A stretch of 46,804 nucleotides of DNA from CAYLPU01 sp964385635 (GTDB lineage: Bacteria > Chloroflexota > Anaerolineae > B4-G1). The DNA is taken from NCBI GenBank assembly GCA_964385635.1, contig CAYLPU010000032.1, positions 1-46,804 on the forward strand. The letters run 5' to 3'. Below are positions 1-8,280 of this stretch, in pieces; within the stretch, counting starts at the first letter, position 1, and each line of letters opens with the position of its first letter. Under the pieces are notes generated by a model. It was not told the origin of the DNA. It made no database searches and worked only from the letters and a program-made list of their open reading frames with translations. The position numbers were made by a program, and so were the translations under genes.

Positions 1-231
1 GATGTAGACAGGCAGGGCGGGCACGGCCAGGTCTTCGCCGTCCTGCTCGTCCTTGCCCTGCCACACCAGTTGCGGATCGAGGGAGGGGTCGCGGGGGTAG
101 CGCAGGATTTGGGGTGCGTGCTCGTCCTGGGCCACAAAGTCGCGCAGTTCCTCGGTGGGGATGTTGGCGCGTTTGTCTTTGTGTTTGGTGCTGGTGATGG
201 GTTTGGGGGTCTTGGTTTTCTTGCGAGCCAT
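1..231 (-). CDS. Site-specific DNA methyltransferase (type III Mod-like), N-terminal part only
   Basis: Only the first 77 codons are in the window; the gene runs off the left edge. The protein starts MARKKTKTPKPITSTKHKD, then has a segment rich in P-R-D-P-S-L-D-P and W-Q-G-K-D-E-Q-D. This resembles the basic N-terminal leader of adenine methyltransferases that accompany type III-like restriction subunits. The catalytic motifs (DPPY, FxGxG) would lie outside the window, so the activity is inferred from the leader and from the restriction gene just upstream on the same strand. The start is supported by GGAG five bases before the ATG. Probably co-transcribed with the upstream helicase-nuclease gene across a 153-bp spacer. 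Confidence 0.75.
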   Translation of the reverse strand, partial: MARKKTKTPKPITSTKHKDKRANIPTEELRDFVAQDEHAPQILRYPRDPSLDPQLVWQGKDEQDGEDLAVPALPVYI

Positions 232-268
232 GAGTGCTCCTTTTTGGGTCAGCGTGGGGTGTTTGGAT

Positions 269-341
269 CACGAAAATCGCGAAAGGACGCGAAAACCGCG
301 AAAGCCTTTCGCGTGTTTCGCACCATTTCGTGTGTTTCGTG
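269..341. repeat. Imperfect long hairpin between restriction and methyltransferase genes
   Basis: Two arms of about 36 bases, each built of short CGAAA-containing units (for example CACGAAA and CGCGAAAG), are inverted around position 305. The inner pair CGCGAAAG (297-304) and CTTTCGCG (306-313) is perfect. It lies in the 153-bp spacer between the two R-M genes. It could act as a transcript processing or attenuation structure, or be a dispersed repeat; the sequence does not decide. Confidence 0.6.
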
Positions 342-384
342 GTCCAAGACCTCGCGCTCACGATAAATTAGACACATATCGGGC

Positions 385-3384
385 CTACGCTTCAAGCATA
401 GCCCGAATGGTATTCTTGGCGTCCCACGGATCGCTGATCTCAATAAAGGCCCAACGCCCCAAGCCGCCGTGGTTGTTGATGGCGGGCACCCACAGGTTGC
501 GGGCGGCGGCGACCTTGGCGGCCTTGTCCTTGCGGGCCTCGCCCGAGACCTCCACGATTAGGTTCAGCAGATCGTCCGGGCCATGCCCCTCGTCCACGTG
601 TAAGATGAAGTCTGGTGTGTACTGCCGCTCCTGCCCGTTCAGTGTGTAGGGGATGGTAAAACCCAGGCCGTGGTTCTTGACGTAGCGCACCACCTCCTCC
701 ATCTCCTCCAACACCTGGGCCATCTTGGCCTCCCAGCCGCTATCGAGGACAATGTGCGAGATGTGGCAGAGTTCCGGGCCGGTGGGGTAGACCTCGCGGG
801 CGGTGTCAAAGTTCACGTAGCGGGTGCTGCCCAGTGTGTCGTAGGGACGCAGGATGGGGCGGAGTGTCTTTTCATCCGTGGTGGATTGAACGATGGCCTG
901 GTAGATGTGTTCGGCGGCGGTGGCGGCCAGATCGTGGAGCAGTAACAACTGGGGAAAGACGTTGTCCTTGAGGGTGAGACATTCGGCCCGCCAGTTCCGG
1001 ACGATGCGCAGCAGTTGGGGGAACAACCAGGGTTTGGTGTACCCCTCCACGTCGCGAAAGTAGCGTTCCAGCACCATCTTGGCGAGTAAAAAGTCCACCT
1101 CCTGCTCGCGGCGGATGCTCAAATCGTACAGCGTATGAAAGCTGGATTCTCCCACAATCGGCGCAGTTTCAGTGCGGGTGGGCACGTCCAGCGTCGAGAT
1201 CGCCATGTGGGAATCGGGCGTAAATCTCGCCGTCAGCCGCTCGCCGGGCAGTTCGTAGCGGTAGCCGATCAGGCGGGGGAAGGTGATCTCGCACCCGATG
1301 CGCTCCTCCAATGCCCGGACACGGGTCGGGCGCGGGCCGGGTTTGGGCGGGGCGGCGACCGCCTTGGTGGGAATGAAGGAGAACGGCACGCCATACACCT
1401 CGGCGTATTCGACCGGGAAGGCCTCGAACTTGAAGACGTCACCGTCCACGCCGTTCACAACAATCTGTCGCGGTTCGGTGGCAAAACTGATACGGCGCAG
1501 GCCGCGGCCCACCACCTGCTCGCACAGCAACTGGGTGCCAAAGGCTCTCACCCCCAGGATGTGGGTCACCGTGTTGGCGTCCCAGCCCTCGGTCAGCATC
1601 GAGACAGACACCACGCACTTGACAGGCTCGCCTAACTTGCCGGGCTGGCCCACGGTGTTCATCACTTCGCGCAGCAGGTCTTCGTCGGTCAGCCCCTCGG
1701 CGTCGCGGCCGGGGAAGCGGGCGCGGTATTCGGCCTTGAACTCCTCGATCTCCCGCGCGGCGATTTTCTTGAAATCTCTGCTCATCGCCTCGCCGGACTC
1801 GAGTTGTTTGCTGTCAATCAGAACCGTGTTGGGGCGGGCGATCCAGCGGCCGTCTTGTACGTTGCTAAAGATGGGGAGCGCGCCGGGCACCGGGATAGTG
1901 TGGTCGCTGTCCAGTTCCTTCTCCCAACCGGCGATATAGTCGTACATCATTTTGGAGACGTTGGTGTTGTTGCACACGACGATGAACACCGGCGGAGGGA
2001 CATCACGGGCGGCCTCGCTTGCCTCCCATTGCTCGTGATACTTTTGGTAGTTGTTGTACAGACTGTGCAGCGCGCTCTGGAGCTTGGCCGGCAGTTTCGG
2101 CTCGCCGCTGACGGCCTCGGTCTTACGTCCCTTTTTGGGCAGGTCGTCGCGGATGTAGGGCCACAGGTGGCGGTAGGTCGGATAGTCGCCGATCATGGCA
2201 TTGTCGTCCACCGGCACGCGGGGGACTTTGACGATGCCGCACTCGATGGCGTCAATCAGCGAAGAATCGGACACCACCCAGGGGAAGAGCGTGCCCTCGG
2301 GATAGCCGGAACCGCGCAGGAAGAAGGGCGTGGCTGACAGGTCATAGGCCACCTTGAGGCCGATCTTTTCTTTGACCGCCTCCAGCCCTGAAATCCAGAC
2401 GCGGGCTTCTTCATCGCGCACCTTTGCTTCGCGGCGCTCGTCACGGTTGAGACGTATCTTCTCGCCATCGGGTTTGCGGCGGTAGCAGTGGTGGGCCTCG
2501 TCGTTGAGCACGACGATGTTCTTCTTGTTGCCCAACTCGCGGCACACCCGCCGCACCATCTGGGCGGGCGTCTCGGTAAAGGGGCTGGCTCCGCCCTGGG
2601 CGAGCAGTTCTTTGGTCAGTCTACCGGCCTTGACCTTTTCACGGAGTTGGAAGGCGTGAAAGTTGGTGATGACGATCTTGGCCTGGTGCAGTTGCTGGAT
2701 CAAGTCGAGCGGCAGGAGGTCGAACTGGCGGTAATAGTTGCTCGGATCGCTGGGGAGCAGCACCCGCAGCCGGTCGCGGATGGTGATGCCGGGGGTCACG
2801 ATCAGAAAGGCGTCGGAGAAACGGGCATCCTGGCGGTTGGCTATCTTGTTCAGAGTCTGCCAGGCGATCAGCATCGCCATGACGACTGTCTTGCCGCTGC
2901 CGGTGGCCATCTTGAAGGCCACGCGGTAGAGTAGCGGATTGGCCTCCGCATTGGCGCGGTGCAACTCGTTGCCGATCCAGTTGTCGCCGTGTTTGTGCGC
3001 CACTTCGGTGATATAGATGGCCGTCTCCAGCGCCTCGATCTGGCAAAAGAACAACTTACGCTCGCGTCCGGGGTCTTGCCAATATTCGAGCAAGCGGCGG
3101 GTGGTCCTGGTTATCCCCACGTAGCCGCCTCTGCGCCAGAGTTCCACCCTGCCGCGCACGCGGTTGATGAATTCGTTGGGTTGGATGCGGTCCTCAGTCC
3201 AGGTCTCGAAGGCCAGTTGTTGTTGGCCCTTCTTCCTGGGGCGCGCGATGGGCACGAAGTATTCGCTCTGGCGGCGGCCCACCGCGATCTCGTCGGTGAT
3301 GCCGTCTTCCGAGAAGCGAAAGTGAAGCCTGGGCTCCTCGAAAGGCGAGTTGATGATGGGATTGGCAATTACGACTTGTCTCAT
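385..3384 (-). CDS. Type III-like restriction endonuclease subunit, DEAH helicase
   Basis: A 999-residue SF2 helicase-nuclease, the translocating and cutting half of an R-M pair. Walker A MATGSGKT is at residues 159-166, DEAH at 295-298, a SAT motif (LSATPFF) near 350, and a GRGLRR arginine-finger motif in the second RecA domain. The C-terminal nuclease region reads PDF (924-926), then E945-V-S-G-E with K residues shortly after, where classical type III Res has E-x-K. The architecture resembles what I recall as the BPTD_3080-type restriction endonucleases, about 1000 residues long. There is no Shine-Dalgarno sequence; a TATAAT box ends eight bases before the ATG, so the mRNA may be leaderless. 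The order is res then mod, the reverse of many classical type III loci. Confidence 0.9.
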   Translation of the reverse strand: MRQVVIANPIINSPFEEPRLHFRFSEDGITDEIAVGRRQSEYFVPIARPRKKGQQQLAFETWTEDRIQPNEFINRVRGRVELWRRGGYVGITRTTRRLLEYWQDPGRERKLFFCQIEALETAIYITEVAHKHGDNWIGNELHRANAEANPLLYRVAFKMATGSGKTVVMAMLIAWQTLNKIANRQDARFSDAFLIVTPGITIRDRLRVLLPSDPSNYYRQFDLLPLDLIQQLHQAKIVITNFHAFQLREKVKAGRLTKELLAQGGASPFTETPAQMVRRVCRELGNKKNIVVLNDEAHHCYRRKPDGEKIRLNRDERREAKVRDEEARVWISGLEAVKEKIGLKVAYDLSATPFFLRGSGYPEGTLFPWVVSDSSLIDAIECGIVKVPRVPVDDNAMIGDYPTYRHLWPYIRDDLPKKGRKTEAVSGEPKLPAKLQSALHSLYNNYQKYHEQWEASEAARDVPPPVFIVVCNNTNVSKMMYDYIAGWEKELDSDHTIPVPGALPIFSNVQDGRWIARPNTVLIDSKQLESGEAMSRDFKKIAAREIEEFKAEYRARFPGRDAEGLTDEDLLREVMNTVGQPGKLGEPVKCVVSVSMLTEGWDANTVTHILGVRAFGTQLLCEQVVGRGLRRISFATEPRQIVVNGVDGDVFKFEAFPVEYAEVYGVPFSFIPTKAVAAPPKPGPRPTRVRALEERIGCEITFPRLIGYRYELPGERLTARFTPDSHMAISTLDVPTRTETAPIVGESSFHTLYDLSIRREQEVDFLLAKMVLERYFRDVEGYTKPWLFPQLLRIVRNWRAECLTLKDNVFPQLLLLHDLAATAAEHIYQAIVQSTTDEKTLRPILRPYDTLGSTRYVNFDTAREVYPTGPELCHISHIVLDSGWEAKMAQVLEEMEEVVRYVKNHGLGFTIPYTLNGQERQYTPDFILHVDEGHGPDDLLNLIVEVSGEARKDKAAKVAAARNLWVPAINNHGGLGRWAFIEISDPWDAKNTIRAMLEA

Positions 3385-3392
3385 GATTTAGA

Positions 3393-3421
3393 ATTATATT
3401 CGAACGGCGGCGCTCGCGCAA
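3393..3421 (-). promoter_or_regulatory. Sigma70-type promoter of the restriction gene
   Basis: On the minus strand TTGCGC (3416-3421) is followed after 17 bases by TATAAT (3393-3398). The predicted start of transcription falls within a few bases of the ATG at 3384, which would give a leaderless or nearly leaderless transcript. The rest of the 3385-3577 spacer shows no further gene. Confidence 0.55.
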
Positions 3422-3577
3422 ACGACAGCGTTCACCGCCTTGCCTTCTTCACTCCGACCAGTGCCGGTGGCCAGAAATCACAGGGCCGCAGGCTTGTCTT
3501 TCAGTGAATGGTGTTGTCGGTCTGGGGGCGGGCCACCCTCTTGCCTGCGGCGTTGGCTCTGTCTGCTGCGTCAGGCT

Positions 3578-4891
3578 TCACGCCAACCCCGCCGCCAGGT
3601 TCTCCTCCTGCGCCACGCGGATGCCCTCCTCCTCATCTACCCGCAGGAGCAGGCCGCCGCCGACGATGAAGAAGACGATGAGGGAGACGATGCTCAGGCG
3701 GCTGGAGCCGGTCAACTGTCCCACCACGGCGAAGAGGGCCGGCCCGACGATACCGGCGAACTTGGAACTGACGTCGTAGAAGCCGAAGAACTCCGCCGTC
3801 TTCGCTTTGGGGGCCATGCGCCCGAAGAGGGACCGGCTCAGGGCCTGGCTCCCGCCCTGCACCGTCGCCACCAGGAAGGCCAGGATCCAGAAGTGGAGGC
3901 TGGTCTGCATGAAGTATCCACCGATGGAGATGATGGCATATATGCCCAGCGCTAGCAGGATCGAGCGCTTGGTCCCCAGACGCCGCGCCAGCCAGCCGAA
4001 GGCGAAGGAGAAGGGAATACCCAGGAACTGCATCGCCACGATCGCCCCGATGAGATCCGTCGTCCCGATCCCGATCTCCTTGCCGAAGATCGCCGCCATC
4101 GTGATGATGGTGCCGATGCCGTCGTTGTAGAGCCAGAAGGCGACCAGGTACTTGAACAATTCCCGGTAGCGGCGGATCTCGCGGAAGGTCCGCCCCACCC
4201 GCTGGAATCCCGCCTTGACGGGGTTGGCGCTCTCTCCTCGCTCCTGGACGAAGGGAGGTTCGGCTACCCGGCGGAAGAGGGGGATAGAGAAGAACGCCCA
4301 CCAGGCGGCGACGCTGAGGAAGGAAAGGCGGGAGGCGAGTTCAGCGTCCCGCAGGCCGAACCACTCTGGCTTCATAATCCAGGCCAGGTTGATCACCAGG
4401 AGCAACCCGCCGCCCAGGTACCCCAGGGCGTACCCTTTGGTGGAGACCTGGTCGATCTCGTCGGGGTGGGCGACGTGGGGCAGGAGCGAGTCGTAGAAGA
4501 TGTTGGCCCCGGAGAAGCCGATCCGGCCCAGGATGTAGAAGGCCGAGGCCATCAGCCAGTCCCCCGTGCTCACCAGCACCAGGAACGCCGTGAAGAGGAT
4601 GCCCAGCCCGGCAAACCCTCCCAGGAATCGTTTCTTGGTCCCGCTGTGGTCGGCGATGGCTCCCAGGATGGGCGCGGCGACGGCGACCAGGAGCATGGCG
4701 ATGGTGTTGGTGTAGCCCCAGTAACTGCTGGCCTGAACTGGCTCCAGGTTCGCCCCGGCGACCTCGCTGTAGAAGGTGGGCAGTACGGCCCCCATAATCG
4801 TCGTGGCGAAGGCGCTGTTGGCCCAGTCGTACATACACCAGGCGTTCACAATTTGAGCATAAGTATGACTCGTTTTTGATCTTATGTGCAT
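3578..4891 (-). CDS. MFS transporter, UMF1 / Atg22-like family
   Basis: A 437-residue protein with about 12 hydrophobic segments. The opening (CMYDWANSAFATTIMGAVLPTFY) is characteristic of the UMF1 branch of the major facilitator superfamily, related to fungal Atg22 vacuolar amino-acid effluxers. Later segments fit this family (GAIADHSGTKKR loop, FGRMAPKAKTAEFFGFYDVSSKFAGIVGP). The substrate cannot be read from the sequence. The start has GAGGG a few bases upstream. It lies 13 bp downstream of the lipoprotein gene on the same strand, so the two are probably co-transcribed. Confidence 0.9.
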   Translation of the reverse strand: MHIRSKTSHTYAQIVNAWCMYDWANSAFATTIMGAVLPTFYSEVAGANLEPVQASSYWGYTNTIAMLLVAVAAPILGAIADHSGTKKRFLGGFAGLGILFTAFLVLVSTGDWLMASAFYILGRIGFSGANIFYDSLLPHVAHPDEIDQVSTKGYALGYLGGGLLLVINLAWIMKPEWFGLRDAELASRLSFLSVAAWWAFFSIPLFRRVAEPPFVQERGESANPVKAGFQRVGRTFREIRRYRELFKYLVAFWLYNDGIGTIITMAAIFGKEIGIGTTDLIGAIVAMQFLGIPFSFAFGWLARRLGTKRSILLALGIYAIISIGGYFMQTSLHFWILAFLVATVQGGSQALSRSLFGRMAPKAKTAEFFGFYDVSSKFAGIVGPALFAVVGQLTGSSRLSIVSLIVFFIVGGGLLLRVDEEEGIRVAQEENLAAGLA

Positions 4892-4904
4892 GGTTATCCC
4901 TCGT

Positions 4905-5771
4905 CTACAATGATGAGACCCTTATCTCCAGTGACTGGATCACACCGTCCAGCAACGACAGTTGGGGCCTGAAGCTGGACGGAGGTTGTGCGTTAAGCTG
5001 CTGCTTGACGTCTCGCAAGTACTCGTCGTAGTTGGCCAGGAAGGCCTCAATGTCATCGCCCGGAATGACGTATTCATCGGGCAAGATGGGGCTGGATAGC
5101 GGAAACATGGCCACCACGTAGTACCTGTCATCGTCCGTAAGCCCCAGGAAGTAGTATGACAGCCCCTGGCAATTCGTGGAGTAATTGCCAATGGGGCGCG
5201 TGTCCCGGTCGTGCTGCGTGACATAGCGTATGCCTGTCCCGCCCTGAAAGTCGATGTACGCTACGTGACTTCTGAATAGCTGCATCGTCGGTCCATAAGC
5301 CACGAAGGGTATCTCGCCTGGCGGTGATGCCGGTCTCTCCGCCAGAAGTTGCCGCAAACCTGCGATGGCTTCCACACTGTTTGGATTGACCGCTTCATAG
5401 TCGTTAACTGGGTAGACAGAAATCGAAGGGGGATACCTGTTTGGCAGGACGTAACCTCTGAACCAGAACACGTAATGCTCTGGACTCGACTCCTCTGGAG
5501 AGCCGTCCGGAAGCCAGGCCTCGGCGCTCTCCGCTTCCACGTCTGCAGCAAGTGACGCATCGTACGAGAGACTCACCCCTTCATAGACCACGTCGGGTGA
5601 CGGTGTCGGGAGCGTGGCAGGTGTCGCGGTCGGCGTATCAGCAGAATCACCTTCCCCGGAGAGCAATTCGGTTGGCAGTTTGCCCGAAGGACAGCAGGCA
5701 AGCATTTCCAGCACGAGCGGGACGAGCGCCAGCACAGGAAGGTACGGGCGAACATGCAGGGATCTTCTCAT
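4905..5771 (-). CDS. Putative lipoprotein of unknown function
   Basis: A 288-residue protein starting MRRSLHVRPYLPVLALVPLVLEMLAC, a basic start, a hydrophobic stretch and a lipobox-like M-L-A-C, so it is probably exported and lipid-anchored. A Thr/Pro-rich linker (TPTATPATLPTPSP) follows, then a soluble domain of about 230 residues that I do not recognise. I chose the ATG at 5769-5771 rather than the GTG six codons upstream, because GAGGTGA lies six bases before this ATG. It precedes the MFS gene by 13 bp. A promoter is visible at 5841-5869. Confidence 0.75.
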   Translation of the reverse strand: MRRSLHVRPYLPVLALVPLVLEMLACCPSGKLPTELLSGEGDSADTPTATPATLPTPSPDVVYEGVSLSYDASLAADVEAESAEAWLPDGSPEESSPEHYVFWFRGYVLPNRYPPSISVYPVNDYEAVNPNSVEAIAGLRQLLAERPASPPGEIPFVAYGPTMQLFRSHVAYIDFQGGTGIRYVTQHDRDTRPIGNYSTNCQGLSYYFLGLTDDDRYYVVAMFPLSSPILPDEYVIPGDDIEAFLANYDEYLRDVKQQLNAQPPSSFRPQLSLLDGVIQSLEIRVSSL

Positions 5772-5840
5772 CGTAGTCACCTCAGTCACATCTGAACGTA
5801 GCGATTGGGTCGCCGCATACAGCGCAGATTACTGGCTGCT

Positions 5841-5869
5841 ATTGTACACGCTTCTGCCGTAAGAAGCAA
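5841..5869 (-). promoter_or_regulatory. Promoter for the lipoprotein-MFS operon
   Basis: On the minus strand TTGCTT (5864-5869), 17 bases, then TACAAT (5841-5846), about 70 bp upstream of the lipoprotein start. The spacing is optimal and both boxes are near consensus. Confidence 0.5.
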
Positions 5870-6084
5870 ACACCTGACCGGCATGTGTTCGAAGCATACG
5901 CCATGAGTGTGTACACACCCCCAAGGATGAAATTGGACGGTGACACCGTCGCCGAAGCCGTGCGCGAGGGACGTTTGGCGTCCCGCTGTCCTGGCAACCC
6001 CACCTGGCTGGCGTACAGCGTCTACGCGCATCCGAATGCGCGGGTTGTCTTTGAAACCGGGTGAGATGTGGCATGGGATGTGCC
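5870..6084. other. Intergenic region, one doubtful 45-codon reading frame
   Basis: This divergent spacer lies between the lipoprotein promoter and the toxin-antitoxin promoter. A plus-strand frame at 5927-6064 would encode 45 residues (MKLDGDTVAEAVREGRLASR, then a segment rich in P, W and V), but it has no good ribosome site and no family I recognise. It may be a remnant. Nothing else is seen. Confidence 0.3.
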
Positions 6085-6113
6085 TTGTGTATATCGATAT
6101 ATCGTGGTATACT
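6085..6113 (+). promoter_or_regulatory. Toxin-antitoxin promoter with palindromic operator in the spacer
   Basis: TTGTGT (6085-6090), 17 bases, TATACT (6108-6113). The perfect palindrome TATATCGATATA (6090-6101) lies between the two boxes, where a bound ribbon-helix-helix antitoxin would block RNA polymerase. Negative autoregulation is the usual arrangement for such modules; here it is inferred from position and symmetry. Confidence 0.65.
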
Positions 6114-6140
6114 GATATGCACACGAAGGAGGTGGGGGCA

Positions 6141-6401
6141 ATGAAAGCTATTTCCTTGCGCTTAGAGCCAGCGCAATATGAGCGGCTGCGCCTGCTGTCG
6201 TTTGCTACTCGCAAGCCTGTCTCACAGATCATACGAGAGGCGATAGACGTTCACCTGCAGCAACAACCCATCAAGCCTGGACAGGAGTGGTTTTGGACAG
6301 CGGAATGGCAGGCCGCCGAGCGCGAGGCTGAGGCTGATCTGGCCGCCGGCCGTGTCGAGCGCTTTGACAACGACGCCGACTTTTTGGCGAGCCTGATATA
6401 G
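6141..6401 (+). CDS. Ribbon-helix-helix antitoxin
   Basis: An 86-residue protein. Residues 1-45 (MKAISLRLEPAQYERLRLLS, then SQIIREAIDVHL) fit the beta-strand, helix, helix of RHH/CopG-type DNA-binding antitoxins. The C-terminal half is acidic and Trp-rich, as in toxin-neutralising tails. The start was chosen for AAGGAGGT at 6126-6133; the longer upstream extension in the same frame has no such signal and runs through the promoter. The toxin gene follows after 2 bp. Confidence 0.85.
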   Translation: MKAISLRLEPAQYERLRLLSFATRKPVSQIIREAIDVHLQQQPIKPGQEWFWTAEWQAAEREAEADLAAGRVERFDNDADFLASLI

Positions 6402-6403
6402 CG

Positions 6404-6682
6404 ATGCGGCACGTCAAGACGCGGCGATTCAGTAAGGCATTTGAGGCACTGCCCTCAGAGGTCAAGAAGCAGGCCCGCAAGGCGTTCGCGCTGTTTTGCC
6501 AGGATATGTTGCATCCCAGCCTGGCGATCGAGCGCATCGAAGAGTATCCGGGTGTTTGGTATGGGCGTATCAGCCGTAAGTACCGTTGGACGTTCCATTT
6601 TGAGGAGCACCCTGAGACGGGCGGGCGCGTCTGTGTCCATCGGGTGATCGGCGCACACGAGGACATCTACCGTAATCCGTAA
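6404..6682 (+). CDS. RelE/ParE-superfamily toxin
   Basis: A 92-residue basic protein. RRFSKAFEALPSEVKKQARKAF at the start and a C-terminal WYGRISRKYRWTFHF ... GAHEDIY pattern match the RelE/ParE fold of type II toxins. Whether it is an mRNA interferase or a gyrase poison cannot be told. It is translationally close to the antitoxin (2-bp gap), antitoxin first, the common order. A strong hairpin follows at 6714. Confidence 0.85.
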   Translation: MRHVKTRRFSKAFEALPSEVKKQARKAFALFCQDMLHPSLAIERIEEYPGVWYGRISRKYRWTFHFEEHPETGGRVCVHRVIGAHEDIYRNP

Positions 6683-6713
6683 CAGAGGTGACAGGTGAAC
6701 TGCTGGCAGAGGA

Positions 6714-6738
6714 GAGGCCGCCCACTGTGGGCGGCCTC
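6714..6738. terminator. Bidirectional hairpin between convergent genes
   Basis: Arms of 11 bp (GAGGCCGCCCA and its exact complement) enclose a 3-base loop. It lies between the 3' ends of the toxin gene (plus) and the bactofilin-like gene (minus). There is no clear T-run on either side, so intrinsic termination is probable but not proven. Confidence 0.55.
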
Positions 6739-6766
6739 GTCAGATTGCGCTCTGTCGTGTGACTGG

Positions 6767-8131
6767 CTACTGCGGTGGTGCAACGTCTGGGGTCGCGGCG
6801 GAAGCCGCGACCGGCGCCACCCTGCGACCCGTCAACCAGTCACGGCCCCAGATCCAGACTGCGCCCAGGCCCAGCAGCACGGTGACCAGCGTCGCAAGCC
6901 ACCCCAGCACAGGGATGGCGGTGATGATGACGAAGATCAACACGCCCAGCAGCATGGGCCACCAGCGGTGCTCGGCTGCTGTGGACTTGAAGAGCCTGAA
7001 GATCAGTTGTCCGAGCAGCAGGCTGATGACGATTTTGGTGACATAAGCCCAGGTGATACTGAAGCCGAACGTCGCTGCGCCCATGACGATGCCGCCCAGC
7101 GCGGCGAGCCGTCCCGCCAGTTCGCCCAGAGTCACGACACCGAAGACGATAGCCAGCAGCACGGTGGCGATGATGAGTACCAGCATCGCCATCACGAATG
7201 CGGCGATGGCGACCACGCCCCATCCCAGGCTCGGCAGTGGCCTGGTCTGCACGATGCTGGCGACCTTGCGCGTCCAGTCGGGCACCAGCCACATCATCAA
7301 CGCTCCGACGAGCAACAGCGTGATCAGGAGGCGCAGTCGGCGCACGAACCAGCGGCCTACGAGTGCGGCGGGCGAGGGCGCTGCCGGTTCTTCGACTTCG
7401 GGGACGTACTGGATGAAGGTAGTCTCGCCAGCGACCGCACCGGTTGGGATGGCAACCTCGGCGTTGGCGGTGTAGTTCAGATCGCCGCCGATGCTGGCGC
7501 TCTCGCCTATGGTCAGGCCACCAGCGACAGAGGGAACGGGCGGGAGGTTGGGGGCGAAGGGGAACCCCGGTGGCATCTTCTCCCCAGGCTCGGCTCCACC
7601 CATGTCCACGTCTGCATCTCCCCCGATGGTGCCGGCGATTCCTATAGCGCCTCCGGCAAGATTGGCATTCCCCATCACATCGCCAGCCAGCGACGCCTGG
7701 TAGCCGCCAAAGAACATGTCGCCACCGACGTTGGAGCCCCTCTCATTCTCCAGGCTGAATCCAACTGCGATGAGATCATCCGCCACCTCGCCGCCGACGA
7801 GCAACACATAGCCGGCGATGCGGACGTCGTCCTCCACCGTGCCGTTGATGACGATGCTCTGGCCCGTGGCCCAGAGGTCGCCTTCAACGGTGCCGTTGAT
7901 CTCGATGGTGCCACCGCCGACGATCAGGTCGCCCTTGATAGTGCCATCCAGGGTGAACTCACCGGCGCCGACGTAGAGGTCGTCGTCAATCACCTCGTCG
8001 GCCTCGATGATGATCACGTCCCCGCCTCGGCCCTCAAAAGCCCGCGCTGTGGGGACGGCGAGGAAGATGGTCAGCAAGGCTATGCCTGCTATGGCCAGCA
8101 ATCTGCGACTGTGTGTACTGAACCTGTTCAT
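6767..8131 (-). CDS. Exported bactofilin-like beta-helix protein with C-terminal membrane domain
   Basis: A 454-residue protein in three parts. A signal peptide (to about residue 31, ending TARA) comes first. Residues 35-230 are a polymer-forming/bactofilin-like repeat region with recurring G-x-I-x-G-D-L and I-N-G-T-V-E-G-D-L turns typical of a right-handed beta-helix. After a Pro/Glu-rich linker, residues 275-430 hold about four to six membrane helices. Because of the signal peptide the helix should lie outside the cytoplasm, unlike cytoskeletal bactofilins. AAGGAGG precedes the ATG. A tandem 11-bp repeat lies just upstream. Role unknown; an envelope-stress or scaffold function is possible. 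Confidence 0.85.
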   Translation of the reverse strand: MNRFSTHSRRLLAIAGIALLTIFLAVPTARAFEGRGGDVIIIEADEVIDDDLYVGAGEFTLDGTIKGDLIVGGGTIEINGTVEGDLWATGQSIVINGTVEDDVRIAGYVLLVGGEVADDLIAVGFSLENERGSNVGGDMFFGGYQASLAGDVMGNANLAGGAIGIAGTIGGDADVDMGGAEPGEKMPPGFPFAPNLPPVPSVAGGLTIGESASIGGDLNYTANAEVAIPTGAVAGETTFIQYVPEVEEPAAPSPAALVGRWFVRRLRLLITLLLVGALMMWLVPDWTRKVASIVQTRPLPSLGWGVVAIAAFVMAMLVLIIATVLLAIVFGVVTLGELAGRLAALGGIVMGAATFGFSITWAYVTKIVISLLLGQLIFRLFKSTAAEHRWWPMLLGVLIFVIITAIPVLGWLATLVTVLLGLGAVWIWGRDWLTGRRVAPVAASAATPDVAPPQ

Positions 8132-8148
8132 GTTATACCCTCCTTGTT

Positions 8149-8170
8149 CTTGAGTCTGACTTGAGTCTGA
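8149..8170 (-). promoter_or_regulatory. Tandem 11-bp direct repeat upstream of bactofilin-like gene
   Basis: Two exact head-to-tail copies of TCAGACTCAAG (minus-strand sense) end just before the ribosome site of the 8131 gene. An 11-bp period, one helical turn, is the classic layout of binding sites for OmpR/PhoB-type response regulators. That this is such a site is inferred from spacing only. The rest of the 8132-8280 spacer holds a small GCGCAA/TTGCGC hairpin (8191-8204). Confidence 0.45.
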
Positions 8171-8280
8171 ATAGAACTACGCACCGGCACGCGCAAGGTT
8201 GCGCATCTGCTGTGCTGGTTGCATTGTAATACTGCGTGCTGGGCGGTGGGCAAACAGGTCTCCGGCAGTGTGGGAGATGC

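Noticed and set aside
6695..8164. Long plus-strand reading frame of about 490 codons
   Set aside because: It lies opposite the bactofilin-like gene, has a low-complexity His/Gln/Asp-rich product and no ribosome site; it is a shadow of the GC-rich minus-strand gene.
8191..8204. GCGCAA/TTGCGC hairpin as terminator of copA
   Set aside because: The stem is only 6 bp and is not followed by a T-run on the minus strand.
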